Shown: positions 6,793 through 17,181, counted from the stretch's first letter. The stretch: DNA of 17,322 nt from an uncultured Desulfuromonadales bacterium (GCA_947259685.1 CAMYNC010000077.1:1-17322); one strand, 5' to 3'. Notes: generated by a model from the letters alone, not told the origin. A program made the numbers and translations.

Positions 6793-7698
6793 TTATAGCA
6801 TCACCATCAACAACGTCAAGGTCACCAGGCTGGCCAGGGTCGAAACCACCACCACCGAAGTGACGAAGCTGGGGACAATATCGTTCTCTTTGGCAATAAT
6901 GGCCACCAGGATCGCCGTCGGCATACCCGCCTGGAGAATTCCCGCGGTGGTTTCAAGCTGATTCAAGCCGAAGGGGATCGCTACCGCAAAAGCGATCGCC
7001 GGAGCCAACAGCAATCTTATCCCTGAGGCCAGGATCAGGTCGCCGGAAAAGTGGATGCGACGCTGCTCTAACAGCTGCAAACCCAAGGCAAACAGCATCA
7101 CTGGGATCATCGCATCAGCGAGCAGGCCGATCATCCTGGAGAGCATCAGCGGCAGACTCAGCTCTCCGGTCGACACAATCAAAGCCGGCAGCGTCGCCCA
7201 GAGCGCGGGGGTTTTCATTACCCCCCAGATTGCCCCCTTGCTGCCGCCTCGTGCCCAGCCGGCGGCACCAACACAGACCACAAATGCGGTAATGGTAATG
7301 GCAACGAAATAGATTGTCGCCGGAGCGATTGCCGGTTCGCCAAGTCGGAAGCGGATCACCGCCAGACCATAATTGCCAACGTTGCCGAACACCGCAATCA
7401 TCACCAGGGCGGCGATCATCTCTTTACTACGGCCGAGCAACCGGCCGATGCCGCCGGCAACCAAGGCGGTCAGCAGATGGGCGGCGATGATAAAGCAGAG
7501 CATCTTCAGGGCGCTGTCGAGCGGCACCTGCGAGCGGCTGATCGCCTGAAAAATAAACGCCGGGACAAAGACGTAATAGGCCACCCGGGTCAGCGTGCGG
7601 GCCTGCAACTCCAGCCGGCCGCCTAGCAGGTAGCCCAGGGCAACAATTGCAAAGACCGGCAGGATAACATTGAGAAAGACGGCAAGCAGCTCTGGCAT
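6793..7698 (-). CDS. AEC-family (auxin efflux carrier-like) transporter
   Basis: A 301-residue inner-membrane protein, almost wholly hydrophobic, with about ten predicted membrane helices in two halves of five, the usual AEC/membrane transport protein fold. Seen: the N-terminal helix LAVFLNVILPVFAIVALGYLL, the conserved GNVGNYGLAV segment (about 105-114) in the broken helix of the first half, a central loop with charged residues, and TTAGILQAGMPTAILV in the second half, which mirrors the family's conserved helix break. Bacterial members export or exchange small carboxylates (malate, lactate, pyruvate-like acids), but the substrate here cannot be read. The start ATG at 7698 lacks a good Shine-Dalgarno sequence, so the exact start is less certain. 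It is upstream of the alanine-attenuated operon on the same strand, but that operon has its own promoter. Confidence 0.88.
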   Translation of the reverse strand: MPELLAVFLNVILPVFAIVALGYLLGGRLELQARTLTRVAYYVFVPAFIFQAISRSQVPLDSALKMLCFIIAAHLLTALVAGGIGRLLGRSKEMIAALVMIAVFGNVGNYGLAVIRFRLGEPAIAPATIYFVAITITAFVVCVGAAGWARGGSKGAIWGVMKTPALWATLPALIVSTGELSLPLMLSRMIGLLADAMIPVMLFALGLQLLEQRRIHFSGDLILASGIRLLLAPAIAFAVAIPFGLNQLETTAGILQAGMPTAILVAIIAKENDIVPSFVTSVVVVSTLASLVTLTLLMVML

Positions 7699-7848
7699 AT
7701 AATAAATAACTCGAAAGGAGCAGGCAGCAGAGAAATAGGTCGACTCAGCCTAGCGTTTTTCAGACCGGGGAACAAAGGAAAATGTTGCTGGCCGAGTTTT
7801 TCCAGAACAATCCAGGATGGTTATAGCAACGAAAAGCACTCTTAATGC

Positions 7849-7998
7849 CCTGTGCGGCTAACCCGATCCTTTAGTTCCGGCCTTTTTTAACGGTGTCTGC
7901 GCTGTGCCTCTTTGGCTTAACGCAGGCTAGGCCTGTATCAGCACGCCTTGACAGAAGCTAAAAAGGCCGGAATTATGCGTCACGATTAACCGCACAGG
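7849..7998. repeat. 150-bp interrupted inverted repeat in a divergent intergenic region
   Basis: The two ends are inverted copies of one about 43-bp block: CCTGTGCGG - 17 nt - TTCCGGCCTTTTT on the left (7849-7887), the same on the other strand at the right (7998-7960). Both conserved stretches and the 17-nt spacing between them are kept, while the spacer itself has diverged. The central about 70 bp holds smaller palindromes (CTGCG...CGCAG, AGGCTAGGCCT). No open reading frame spans it and no target duplication is obvious. It could be a small non-autonomous inverted-repeat element, two inverted copies of a dispersed repeat, or a folded RNA. The rest of 7699-8101 contains only the promoter and ribosome site of the next gene. 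Confidence 0.7.
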
Positions 7999-8027
7999 AC
8001 ATGAGTAATTGGTCCAACAACGCAACA

Positions 8028-8056
8028 TTGAAAAAATTGTCGCAGGCAGCTAGAGT
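8028..8056 (+). promoter_or_regulatory. sigma-70-like promoter of the TPR/NTF2 gene pair
   Basis: TTGAAA (8028-8033), 17 nt, then TAGAGT (8051-8056). The predicted start is near 8063, giving a leader of about 40 nt before the ATG at 8102. Confidence 0.5.
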
Positions 8057-8101
8057 CTAATGATAGCGTTACAGCTAATGTTATCAGGAGGAGTCGCTAT
8101 C

Positions 8102-8968
8102 ATGCAGAGCAGCAATAGCAACAACAGGGACAGCCAACCTATTGCTAATGATCAAGCTAAATTTCAAACCAGCCGCGCCCTTATTCACATCGGCTGTCTC
8201 ATGCTGCTTGCCGTGGTGCTGTTCAGCATATTCAATCTGTTCCAGAACCAAGCTCAACCGGTCGATCTCGGCGCTGGCCTTGAGCGCGGCAATAGGCAGC
8301 TTGACCAGGGGCAGTTCGGGCAAGCCGAGCAAACCTTCCTGCAGCTGACAAAAAATTATCCGTCCGCTCCACAACCGTTTAAAATACTTGCTTCGCTTTA
8401 CGCCCGTCGGGGCGCGGATGATCAGGCCAAGAGCTATTTGCGCAAGGCACTGCAGGTTGACCCCAGTTTCGCTACCATCCACCAGAATTTGCGCAGGGTG
8501 AGTTCCCTGCTGAAAAAAGCGCCAGTCAGACAAGCTCAGCCAAAGGTTCAAGCAGTTGCAGAGAGTCCAGCAGCTCAGGCGAGCAGGGCTGAAGCTGTCG
8601 CCGAGGTCATCCTTGAAGCAGAGCCGACCAATGCGGCAGTCTTTTTGAATAGCTGGGCTGAGGCATGGGCGTCACAGGATGTCGATGCCTACCTGGCTCA
8701 TTATGCCAGTGATTTTTCCTTGCCGAACAACCTAACCCGTCAACAATGGGAACGGCAGCGCCGTTCGCGCATCAGCAAACCGTCAATGATTGAGGTTGAG
8801 CTGAGTGATTTTTTGTTGCGAGAACCTTCCAAGGATCGGCTGCAGGTCGATTTGACCCAGAGCTATAAGAGCGATCGGTTTAACGATATAACCCGCAAAC
8901 GTTTTGATTTAGCCAAAACTGGCAGCAGCTGGCTGATCGTCGCTGAGCAATCTCTGGGAAAACCCTGA
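8102..8968 (+). CDS. membrane-anchored TPR protein with C-terminal NTF2-like (Cds6-type) domain
   Basis: A 288-residue protein. Residues 1-25 are hydrophilic and cytoplasmic, 26-47 form one membrane helix, about 55-122 hold two tetratricopeptide units (GNRQLDQGQFGQAEQTFLQL and ILASLYARRGADDQAKSYLRKAL with the DPS turn), about 123-175 is an Ala/Gln/Glu-rich linker, and 177-288 is a cone-shaped NTF2-like domain of the kind found at the C-terminus of Cds6-family proteins (FLNSWAEAWASQDVDAYLAHY, WERQRRSRI, the LTQSYKSDRFND segment, KRFDLAK...SWLIVAEQSL). It should be anchored in the inner membrane with TPR and NTF2 parts in the periplasm. No catalytic L,D-transpeptidase domain is present. AGGAGG lies 9 nt before the ATG at 8102, which outranks an in-frame upstream ATG at 8060. 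A paralogue follows directly. Function unknown; a role in envelope protein-protein contacts is inferred. Confidence 0.8.
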   Translation: MQSSNSNNRDSQPIANDQAKFQTSRALIHIGCLMLLAVVLFSIFNLFQNQAQPVDLGAGLERGNRQLDQGQFGQAEQTFLQLTKNYPSAPQPFKILASLYARRGADDQAKSYLRKALQVDPSFATIHQNLRRVSSLLKKAPVRQAQPKVQAVAESPAAQASRAEAVAEVILEAEPTNAAVFLNSWAEAWASQDVDAYLAHYASDFSLPNNLTRQQWERQRRSRISKPSMIEVELSDFLLREPSKDRLQVDLTQSYKSDRFNDITRKRFDLAKTGSSWLIVAEQSLGKP

Positions 8969-9100
8969 TAATTTTTCCCGAGAGCTGCTTTAGGCCTCTC
9001 TGCCAGCAAAATGAAATAGCACCTCTGCACCCCGAAAAAACCAAGCAAGGGTGATAAAAGCTCTCACCAGATCGACTTTGCCGGGAAAGGGGCGCCAGGA

Positions 9101-9940
9101 ATGCCTAAGCAAGTGCCAAACACAGCTCCCGGAACTTTTTTCTGCAAATTCATATTTCTCGGCCTGGTTATTCCCTGCATTTTCAACTTTTTTCAACATG
9201 GTGATTTTTTTCCGCAGCGGGGTCAGTTTGAATATCTGGCGGCCGGCCCGGTGAGTGCGCAGAGCCTTGCTAATCACCAGCAGCAGCCAAACCCAATCTT
9301 CCCTCTGCTGGAGGTCTATTCCGCTTTTTTCCAGCTGCAGATCCCCCTGGCGACACTTTATTCCTCGCCAAAGGATCCCGTGACTGCGGATGATTATCTG
9401 GAAAAAATCCTTGAGATCGATGCAAAACAGGCAACCTCACAGCAGGGTCTCAGCCAGATGATTTCCGAACTGGAGAGGCTCACCTCAGAACAGACGATAA
9501 AGGAGCATACCAGTGATTTTCCGCTCGAGGCAGTCGATTCGAGTACCGCCCGGGAAAGCAGAATCGCTGCTCCTCAGGAGGGGACCGAAGAAAATTCCAT
9601 TACCCCCGAAGAGTTCTTAAAAATTTGGGCGGTCGCCTGGTCCGCCCAGAACTCTGAAGCCTACCTGAGGCTTTATGCGGATGAATTCATTCCTGCAAAC
9701 AACCTGTCTCGGCAGGCCTGGGAGCAGCAGCGCCGGCAGCGAATCAACCAGCCGGCCAGCATTCGGGTTGAGCTCAGCGATTTTTCCATCACCGGCCAGT
9801 CGGCCCAGGGGCTGCAGATCGATTTAGTTCAGAGTTATCGAAGTGATCGCTATGCAGACAAAACCCGCAAGCGCTTTGAGCTAACCCGTGTTGGTGGTAG
9901 CTGGAAGATCCTTGCGGAACGCTCGCTTGGAGCCCTGTAG
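9101..9940 (+). CDS. paralogue of the preceding gene: membrane-anchored NTF2-like (Cds6-type) protein
   Basis: A 279-residue protein with a membrane helix at about 13-31, a middle part that aligns weakly with the TPR region of its neighbour (IPLATLYSS...DDYLEKILEIDAKQA against ILASLYARR...KSYLRKALQVDPSFA), and a well-conserved C-terminal NTF2-like domain (about 168-279). In that domain WAxAW, the SEAYLRLYADEF segment, QxWEQQRRxRI, VELSDF, QSYRSDRY and TRKRFEL match the neighbour position by position. The two genes clearly arose by duplication. The TPR consensus is largely lost here, which suggests that the C-terminal domain is the part under selection. The start is placed at 9101 because of GGGG/AGGA bases just upstream, but the spacing is poor. 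The 132-bp gap to the first gene holds no clear promoter or terminator, so co-transcription is likely. Confidence 0.75.
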   Translation: MPKQVPNTAPGTFFCKFIFLGLVIPCIFNFFQHGDFFPQRGQFEYLAAGPVSAQSLANHQQQPNPIFPLLEVYSAFFQLQIPLATLYSSPKDPVTADDYLEKILEIDAKQATSQQGLSQMISELERLTSEQTIKEHTSDFPLEAVDSSTARESRIAAPQEGTEENSITPEEFLKIWAVAWSAQNSEAYLRLYADEFIPANNLSRQAWEQQRRQRINQPASIRVELSDFSITGQSAQGLQIDLVQSYRSDRYADKTRKRFELTRVGGSWKILAERSLGAL

Positions 9941-9987
9941 AGAGGCCATGTGCTGGTTTTCAGTGCTAGCTTTTCGAGCTTTTCAGC

Positions 9988-10012
9988 AAAAAAGGCGGCC
10001 ACAAAGGCCGCC
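9988..10012 (-). terminator. Rho-independent terminator of the ferredoxin gene
   Basis: A perfect 7-bp GC stem, GGCGGCC (9994-10000) with GGCCGCC (10006-10012), has a 5-nt loop. On the minus strand it is followed by six T (9993-9988). It lies 46 bp past the ferredoxin stop. The plus-strand side has only AAAAT after the stem, so it is less suited to the converging gene. Confidence 0.8.
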
Positions 10013-10058
10013 AAAATCTATTCACGTGGATTCTCTCCTGCTGGGGATCTGAAAATTT

Positions 10059-10238
10059 CTACTCTTCGACATAGTTGATGGCACTGTATGGGCAAGCCGG
10101 AATGCAGATTCCATCAAAATCACATTTACTTTCATCAAGCACTGCGGTCCCGCCAACGATGCTGATCGCTTTTTCCGGGCAGACCTTGATACATTCGCCA
10201 CTACCGCAACACTTGTTCCTGTCGATAACTATCTTCAT
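10059..10238 (-). CDS. small 2[Fe-S] ferredoxin with non-canonical cluster motifs
   Basis: A 59-residue cytoplasmic electron carrier with two bacterial-ferredoxin motifs. Motif 1 is C10-x2-S13-x2-C16-x3-C20-P (with an extra C11), and motif 2 is C39-x2-D42-x2-C45-x3-C49-P. The canonical motif is CxxCxxCxxxCP, so the second cysteine is Ser in one and Asp in the other. Asp at that position is known in ferredoxins that hold a [3Fe-4S] or an Asp-ligated [4Fe-4S] cluster (Pyrococcus furiosus, Desulfovibrio africanus ferredoxin III). The start at 10238 has AAGGAG about 10 nt upstream; an ATG 12 codons earlier is rejected because it precedes this site. The gene lies directly downstream of, and in the same direction as, the pyruvate oxidoreductase gene but behind a terminator, so it probably has its own promoter. 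Electron transfer with that enzyme is inferred from position. Confidence 0.88.
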   Translation of the reverse strand: MKIVIDRNKCCGSGECIKVCPEKAISIVGGTAVLDESKCDFDGICIPACPYSAINYVEE

Positions 10239-10272
10239 AACCGTTTTGCTCCTTATTTGTATTTGAGACCAC

Positions 10273-10303
10273 ATCCTAGTGAAAGCTTAACGGCTCGGTC
10301 AAG
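10273..10303 (-). promoter_or_regulatory. candidate sigma-70 promoter of the ferredoxin gene
   Basis: On the minus strand, TTGACC (10303-10298), 19 nt, then AGGATG, or TAGGAT at 18 nt (10278-10273). The predicted start is about 27 nt before the ATG. The -10 element is weak. The remainder of 10239-10484 shows no gene or RNA that could be recognised. Confidence 0.4.
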
Positions 10304-10484
10304 TCTGGAACAAAAAAAATAGTTGTCACCGCTGCTCAACAATCTGATTGCAGCGGGTTGAAAATTTCAGGTCCTCACAGCCCACGATATCCAGAACACT
10401 TCACCGCGCAGACCTCCCGTCGCAACTCTTTGGAAATTACCCACCGGCGGAGTTCAGCATAATTAGGATCTTGCAGATGATACG

Positions 10485-10520
10485 AAAAAGCTCCCGGCGC
10501 TTTCGCACCGGGAGCTTTTT
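10485..10520 (-). terminator. Rho-independent terminator of the pyruvate oxidoreductase gene
   Basis: A perfect 13-bp stem, AAAAAGCTCCCGG (10485-10497) with CCGGGAGCTTTTT (10508-10520), has a 10-nt loop and A/T tracts on both sides, so it could work in both directions. It lies 27 bp past the stop codon and separates this gene from the ferredoxin gene. Confidence 0.87.
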
Positions 10521-10547
10521 ATCTTCAGCCAATAAAGTTAACTCAGC

Positions 10548-14129
<3,582 letters not shown>

Positions 14130-14208
14130 GCAAACCTCCTTTGATACAGTGGGAATGGGTGTTTCCCCAACAGGAAAACACAACTTATTTGCGAGCTAAA
14201 AATAATGA

Positions 14209-14237
14209 TCGACAGGAACGGTCAAAGTCCCTGTCGA
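14209..14237. promoter_or_regulatory. palindromic candidate operator over the por promoter
   Basis: TCGACAGG (14209-14216) and CCTGTCGA (14230-14237) are perfect inverted repeats 13 nt apart. A minus-strand TTGACC (14225-14220), the best -35 candidate for por, sits in the middle, with an AT-rich TATTTT 15 nt downstream as a possible -10. A dimeric regulator bound here would cover the promoter. The match may also be a folded leader; the regulator is unknown. Confidence 0.45.
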
Positions 14238-14271
14238 GATAACTTAATGATTTTATGTTCAGGTACTTAGC

Positions 14272-14871
14272 TTAAAATTCTCGCCGGCCATCAACCGCTT
14301 GCTGGACCGTTCCGGCGTCGACATATTCCAGATCACTGCCCATCGGGATGCCATGTGCCAACCGGGTTACCCGTATCCCCCGCTCCTTGCAAAGTTTTGC
14401 CAGATAGTGAGCGGTAGCCTCCCCCTCAACCGTGAAATTGGTCGCCAGCAGAATTTCCTCAATTGCTTCCGATTCCAAACGATTCAACAGTTGCGGAATC
14501 TTTAGATCTTCCGGCCCGATGCCATCAAGCGGCGAAAGTGCTCCGTGAAGAACGTGATAGAGACCGCGGTAGGCGCGACAGCGCTCTATTGCGAGTAGAT
14601 CTTGTGGCTCTTGCACAATACAAAGGCGCTGGCTTTCGCGCGCTGGATCTCGACAAATCTGGCAGCGCTCTTCTTCGGCGACATGAAAGCATCGTTGACA
14701 GAAAACCACCTTGGATTTCATTTCCAGCAGAGCCTCGGCCAAAGCGGTGACATCGGCTTGCGGTGCCCGGAGCAGATGGAATGCCAAGCGTGCAGCGGTC
14801 TTGCCACCAACTCCCGGAAGCTTGGTTAACTCTGCGACCAAACGTGCAAAAGACGGAAGGGAGCCTAGCAT
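14272..14871 (-). CDS. recR: recombination mediator protein RecR
   Basis: RecR works with RecF and RecO to load RecA on single-strand gaps covered by SSB. The 199 residues are the standard length. Seen: N-terminal helix-hairpin-helix LTKLPGVGGKTAARLAFHLL (15-34), the zinc finger with C58, C61, C70 and C73, the Toprim domain starting LCIVQEPQDLLAIE (about 83-96), and the conserved C-terminal ARG-type segment TRLAHGIPMGSDLEYVD with the Walker B-like end. GGGAGG lies 6 nt before the ATG. It follows ybaB and dnaX on the same strand as in many bacteria, but a terminator and an AT-rich gap of 257 bp separate it from ybaB, so it probably has its own promoter. por lies 142 bp downstream. Confidence 0.97.
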   Translation of the reverse strand: MLGSLPSFARLVAELTKLPGVGGKTAARLAFHLLRAPQADVTALAEALLEMKSKVVFCQRCFHVAEEERCQICRDPARESQRLCIVQEPQDLLAIERCRAYRGLYHVLHGALSPLDGIGPEDLKIPQLLNRLESEAIEEILLATNFTVEGEATAHYLAKLCKERGIRVTRLAHGIPMGSDLEYVDAGTVQQAVDGRREF

Positions 14872-14943
14872 GGAAACCTCCCGAAATCCACCATTTTAAA
14901 ATGCTGTTTTATTTTTTTAGTATCCCTGAAAAAATAAAATTTC

Positions 14944-14977
14944 ACCAAAATGGTTCCTGGCATATTGGTCTTACCAA
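14944..14977. promoter_or_regulatory. candidate GntR-type (PdhR/FadR-like) operator upstream of recR-por
   Basis: TTGGTCTTACCAA (14965-14977) is a perfect inverted repeat of the form TTGGT-N3-ACCAA, which fits the TNGTNNNACNA operator class of the FadR subfamily and closely resembles the E. coli PdhR site. ACCAAAATGGT (14944-14954) is a second perfect inverted repeat 10 bp away. They lie about 75-105 bp before recR in an AT-rich gap (14872-15056, no gene), where a recR promoter is expected. PdhR-type regulators respond to pyruvate. No such regulator gene is in the window. Confidence 0.4.
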
Positions 14978-15056
14978 AAAAAACTCTACCATGCGTCGAT
15001 TGCATATTTCAATCTTTTTATCGTATACCGTATGCAGAAAAAAGCTACTGCTCGAT

Positions 15057-15096
15057 AAAAAAAATCCCCACAGAACAGAAGTTTGGCCTGCGGGGA
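15057..15096 (-). terminator. Rho-independent terminator of the dnaX-ybaB unit
   Basis: On the minus strand, TCCCCGCAG (15096-15088) pairs with CTGTGGGGA (15073-15065) with one G-U pair and a 14-nt loop, followed by eight T (15064-15057). It lies 32 bp past the ybaB stop. Confidence 0.8.
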
Positions 15097-15128
15097 CATA
15101 ATTTTTATTAGACCAAAACCTACTCAGG

Positions 15129-15443
15129 CTAAAACAGTCCGGGAATATTCATCCCGCCGGTGGCCTTGCCCATTTCCTCCTTGATCATTTCCTGACTTTG
15201 CTTAATCGCTTCATTCACCGCAGCCATTACCAGGTCCTGGAGCATCTCCACATCCTCAGGATCGACCACATCTTTTTCAATTTTCAGCTCCAGCAGCTCC
15301 TGCTTGCCGTTGACCCTGGCGGTGACCATGCCGCCACCGGCTGAAGCTTCAATCTCCTTAGTTTCCAGATCCTGTTGCACCCGAGCGATCTTTGCCTGCA
15401 TCTGCTGGGCCTGCTTCATGATGTTGCCTAGTCCCTTTGCCAT
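15129..15443 (-). CDS. ybaB: YbaB/EbfC family nucleoid-associated protein
   Basis: A 104-residue DNA-binding protein that acts as a dimer and coats or bends DNA. It has the family's Met/Gln-rich N-terminal helix (MKQAQQMQAKIARVQQDLE, about residues 9-27), a central beta-sheet (ITARVNG-like segment MVTARVNGKQELLELKIEK with the following VVDPEDVEMLQDLVMAAVNEA), and a Gly/Met-rich tail ending MNIPGLF, which is typical. GAGGAGG lies 7-8 nt before the ATG. It follows dnaX by 58 bp and both end at the terminator at 15057, so they are probably one transcript. Confidence 0.95.
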   Translation of the reverse strand: MAKGLGNIMKQAQQMQAKIARVQQDLETKEIEASAGGGMVTARVNGKQELLELKIEKDVVDPEDVEMLQDLVMAAVNEAIKQSQEMIKEEMGKATGGMNIPGLF

Positions 15444-15501
15444 GATTGTTTTTCCTCCTCAGTTTGTTCAAATGACGACCAGCCGCTGCCGGCTACGCTG
15501 C

Positions 15502-17181
15502 TTAAATAAAACCCTTATCAATCGGCCGAATCTCTTCGATCTTGCCGTTGAAAATCTCTACTGCAGCTTGCACCATCGGGTGCTGCTCAGCATTCTCTTT
15601 GAGCTTTTTCTGCCGGTCGGTCTCCAGCTGTTCCCGCTCTTCATGTAGCGATGGGGGAGCGCTCTGGATGTCTTCAATTTGGGCGACCTCGAGCCGCACC
15701 GAAGTTGCAAAATATTCCTTAGCCAGCACTTCAATCTTCTGCTGCAGTTCAGTGTCGGCGGCCAGACTGTAGAACTTCACAGGAAAGCCGATCCGCAGCC
15801 GCGGCAGCTCCAGCAACAACACCCGGCCATGCTCAAGCACCGAACCGATCGGCCGACGGCGCTGGTTAACAAAGTCTACCAGCCCCGCCCAGTTTTTTTC
15901 ACCAACAGCAACCGGCGGAGCTTCAGACTTTTTTTCTTCCGGCTCCGGCGGCGGTGGCGGGATATCCTCCACTGCCGGTCGCGGCGCGGATGGCGCAGGG
16001 GCTGCCGCATGGCTTGAGGTCGGCAAAGGAGCACCCGCCAGACGGCGCTCCAAAGCATCGAGCTTGCGCACCAGGCTGGCAACATCGGTACCGCGCGGCA
16101 AACTGGCCAGCCTGACCAGCACCATCTCCATGGTCAAACGGGGGTAGTTCGACAGCGCCAGATCGGCTTCAGTGCGGATCAACGCAGACAGCAGTCGCTG
16201 CAGATCATCCAGCTCGCCCGGTGCCGCCAACTCGCGCAGCTCCTGCAGTTCGGTTTCGGTATGGTCGAGCAAAGTTCCCGGCTGCTCAGTCACCTTGAGG
16301 ATCACCAGCGAGCGGACCAGCTCGACCAGCTGCTGGCAGAACTGGCGGAAGGAATGGCCATGTTCATCGACCTTCTGCACCAGGGAGAGCACCTGTTGGG
16401 CATCCCGCTCGAAGATCGCCTCGATGCAATCGAGCAGAATCCGGCGATTGACCAGACCGAGCAAGCCCTGAAGACTGTCGTCGGCGATCTGCTCACCGCA
16501 AAAAGCAATCACCTGATCGAGGGTCGACAGCGCATCGCGCATACTGCCACCACCGCTGCGGGCGATCATCGCCAGACCCGTATCAGAGACCTGCACCTGC
16601 TCCTGATCGACAATATAACGCAACCGCTCCTGCAGCGGAGCAAGACCGATCTTACGGAAATCGAAACGCTGGCAACGCGACAGGATAGTAATCGGAATTT
16701 TATGCGGTTCGGTGGTGGCGAAGATAAATTTGGCGTGCTCCGGTGGTTCTTCCAAGGTCTTCAACAGGGCATTAAAGGCATTGATCGAGAGCATATGGAC
16801 TTCATCGATGATGAAGATTTTGTAGCGCGACTGTGAAGGCAGGTAGCGAATATTTTCGCGCAACTCGCGGATATCATCGACCCCGGTGTTGGAGGCACCG
16901 TCGATCTCAAAAACATCGATCCCCTGGCTAGCGGTAATCTCAACACAGGACGGGCAATCCCCGCAAGGCTCGGTGGTCGGCCCTTCCAGGCAGTTGAGCG
17001 CCTTGGCGAAGATCCGCGCCGCCGAAGTCTTGCCAACACCGCGCGCACCGGTAAACAAGAAGGCATGGTGAACCCGGTCGGCGGTAATGGCATTTTTCAG
17101 GGTCCGGCTGACATGTTCCTGCCCAACCAGATCTTCAAACCGCTGCGGTCGCCACTTTCGCGCCAACACCAGGTACGACAT
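15502..17181 (-). CDS. dnaX: DNA polymerase III subunit gamma/tau
   Basis: This is the clamp-loader ATPase of the replisome. The 559 residues (tau form) start MSYLVLARKWRPQ behind GGAG; further upstream codons are rejected because homology begins here. Seen: Walker A GARGVGKTS (45-53), zinc-binding cysteines 64, 73, 76 and 79, ASNTGVDDIRELRE (96-109), Walker B IIDEVHML, sensor/arginine finger ILSRCQRFDF, the GGSMRDALSTLDQ segment, the collar domain (about 240-365), a Pro/Ala/Glu-rich linker (about 375-425), and a short C-terminal domain. The linker contains a slippery A AAA AAG in frame with supporting signals, so a gamma form of 419 residues can be made (separate entry). SRP RNA lies just upstream, and ybaB is downstream. 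Confidence 0.97.
   Translation of the reverse strand: MSYLVLARKWRPQRFEDLVGQEHVSRTLKNAITADRVHHAFLFTGARGVGKTSAARIFAKALNCLEGPTTEPCGDCPSCVEITASQGIDVFEIDGASNTGVDDIRELRENIRYLPSQSRYKIFIIDEVHMLSINAFNALLKTLEEPPEHAKFIFATTEPHKIPITILSRCQRFDFRKIGLAPLQERLRYIVDQEQVQVSDTGLAMIARSGGGSMRDALSTLDQVIAFCGEQIADDSLQGLLGLVNRRILLDCIEAIFERDAQQVLSLVQKVDEHGHSFRQFCQQLVELVRSLVILKVTEQPGTLLDHTETELQELRELAAPGELDDLQRLLSALIRTEADLALSNYPRLTMEMVLVRLASLPRGTDVASLVRKLDALERRLAGAPLPTSSHAAAPAPSAPRPAVEDIPPPPPEPEEKKSEAPPVAVGEKNWAGLVDFVNQRRRPIGSVLEHGRVLLLELPRLRIGFPVKFYSLAADTELQQKIEVLAKEYFATSVRLEVAQIEDIQSAPPSLHEEREQLETDRQKKLKENAEQHPMVQAAVEIFNGKIEEIRPIDKGFI
15881..15946 (-). other. programmed -1 ribosomal frameshift site in dnaX
   Basis: On the minus strand, codons 416-418 read GAA AAA AAG and contain the heptamer A AAA AAG (15934-15928) in the correct frame. 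An SD-like GGAG (15946-15943) lies 8 nt upstream. After a 5-nt spacer a 9-bp stem can form: AGCTCCGCC (15922-15914) with GGCGGGGCT (15889-15881), one G-U pair, loop 24 nt. A -1 slip gives one codon, GTC, then TGA (15925-15923), so the product would be 419 residues ending in Val. This is the same set and geometry as in E. coli dnaX, where tau and gamma are made this way. Confidence 0.82.

Noticed and set aside
10239..10484. Possible tRNA or structured RNA between the ferredoxin and oxidoreductase genes
   Set aside because: No cloverleaf, CCA-type end or conserved RNA motif was found; only a weak promoter and the terminator can be supported.
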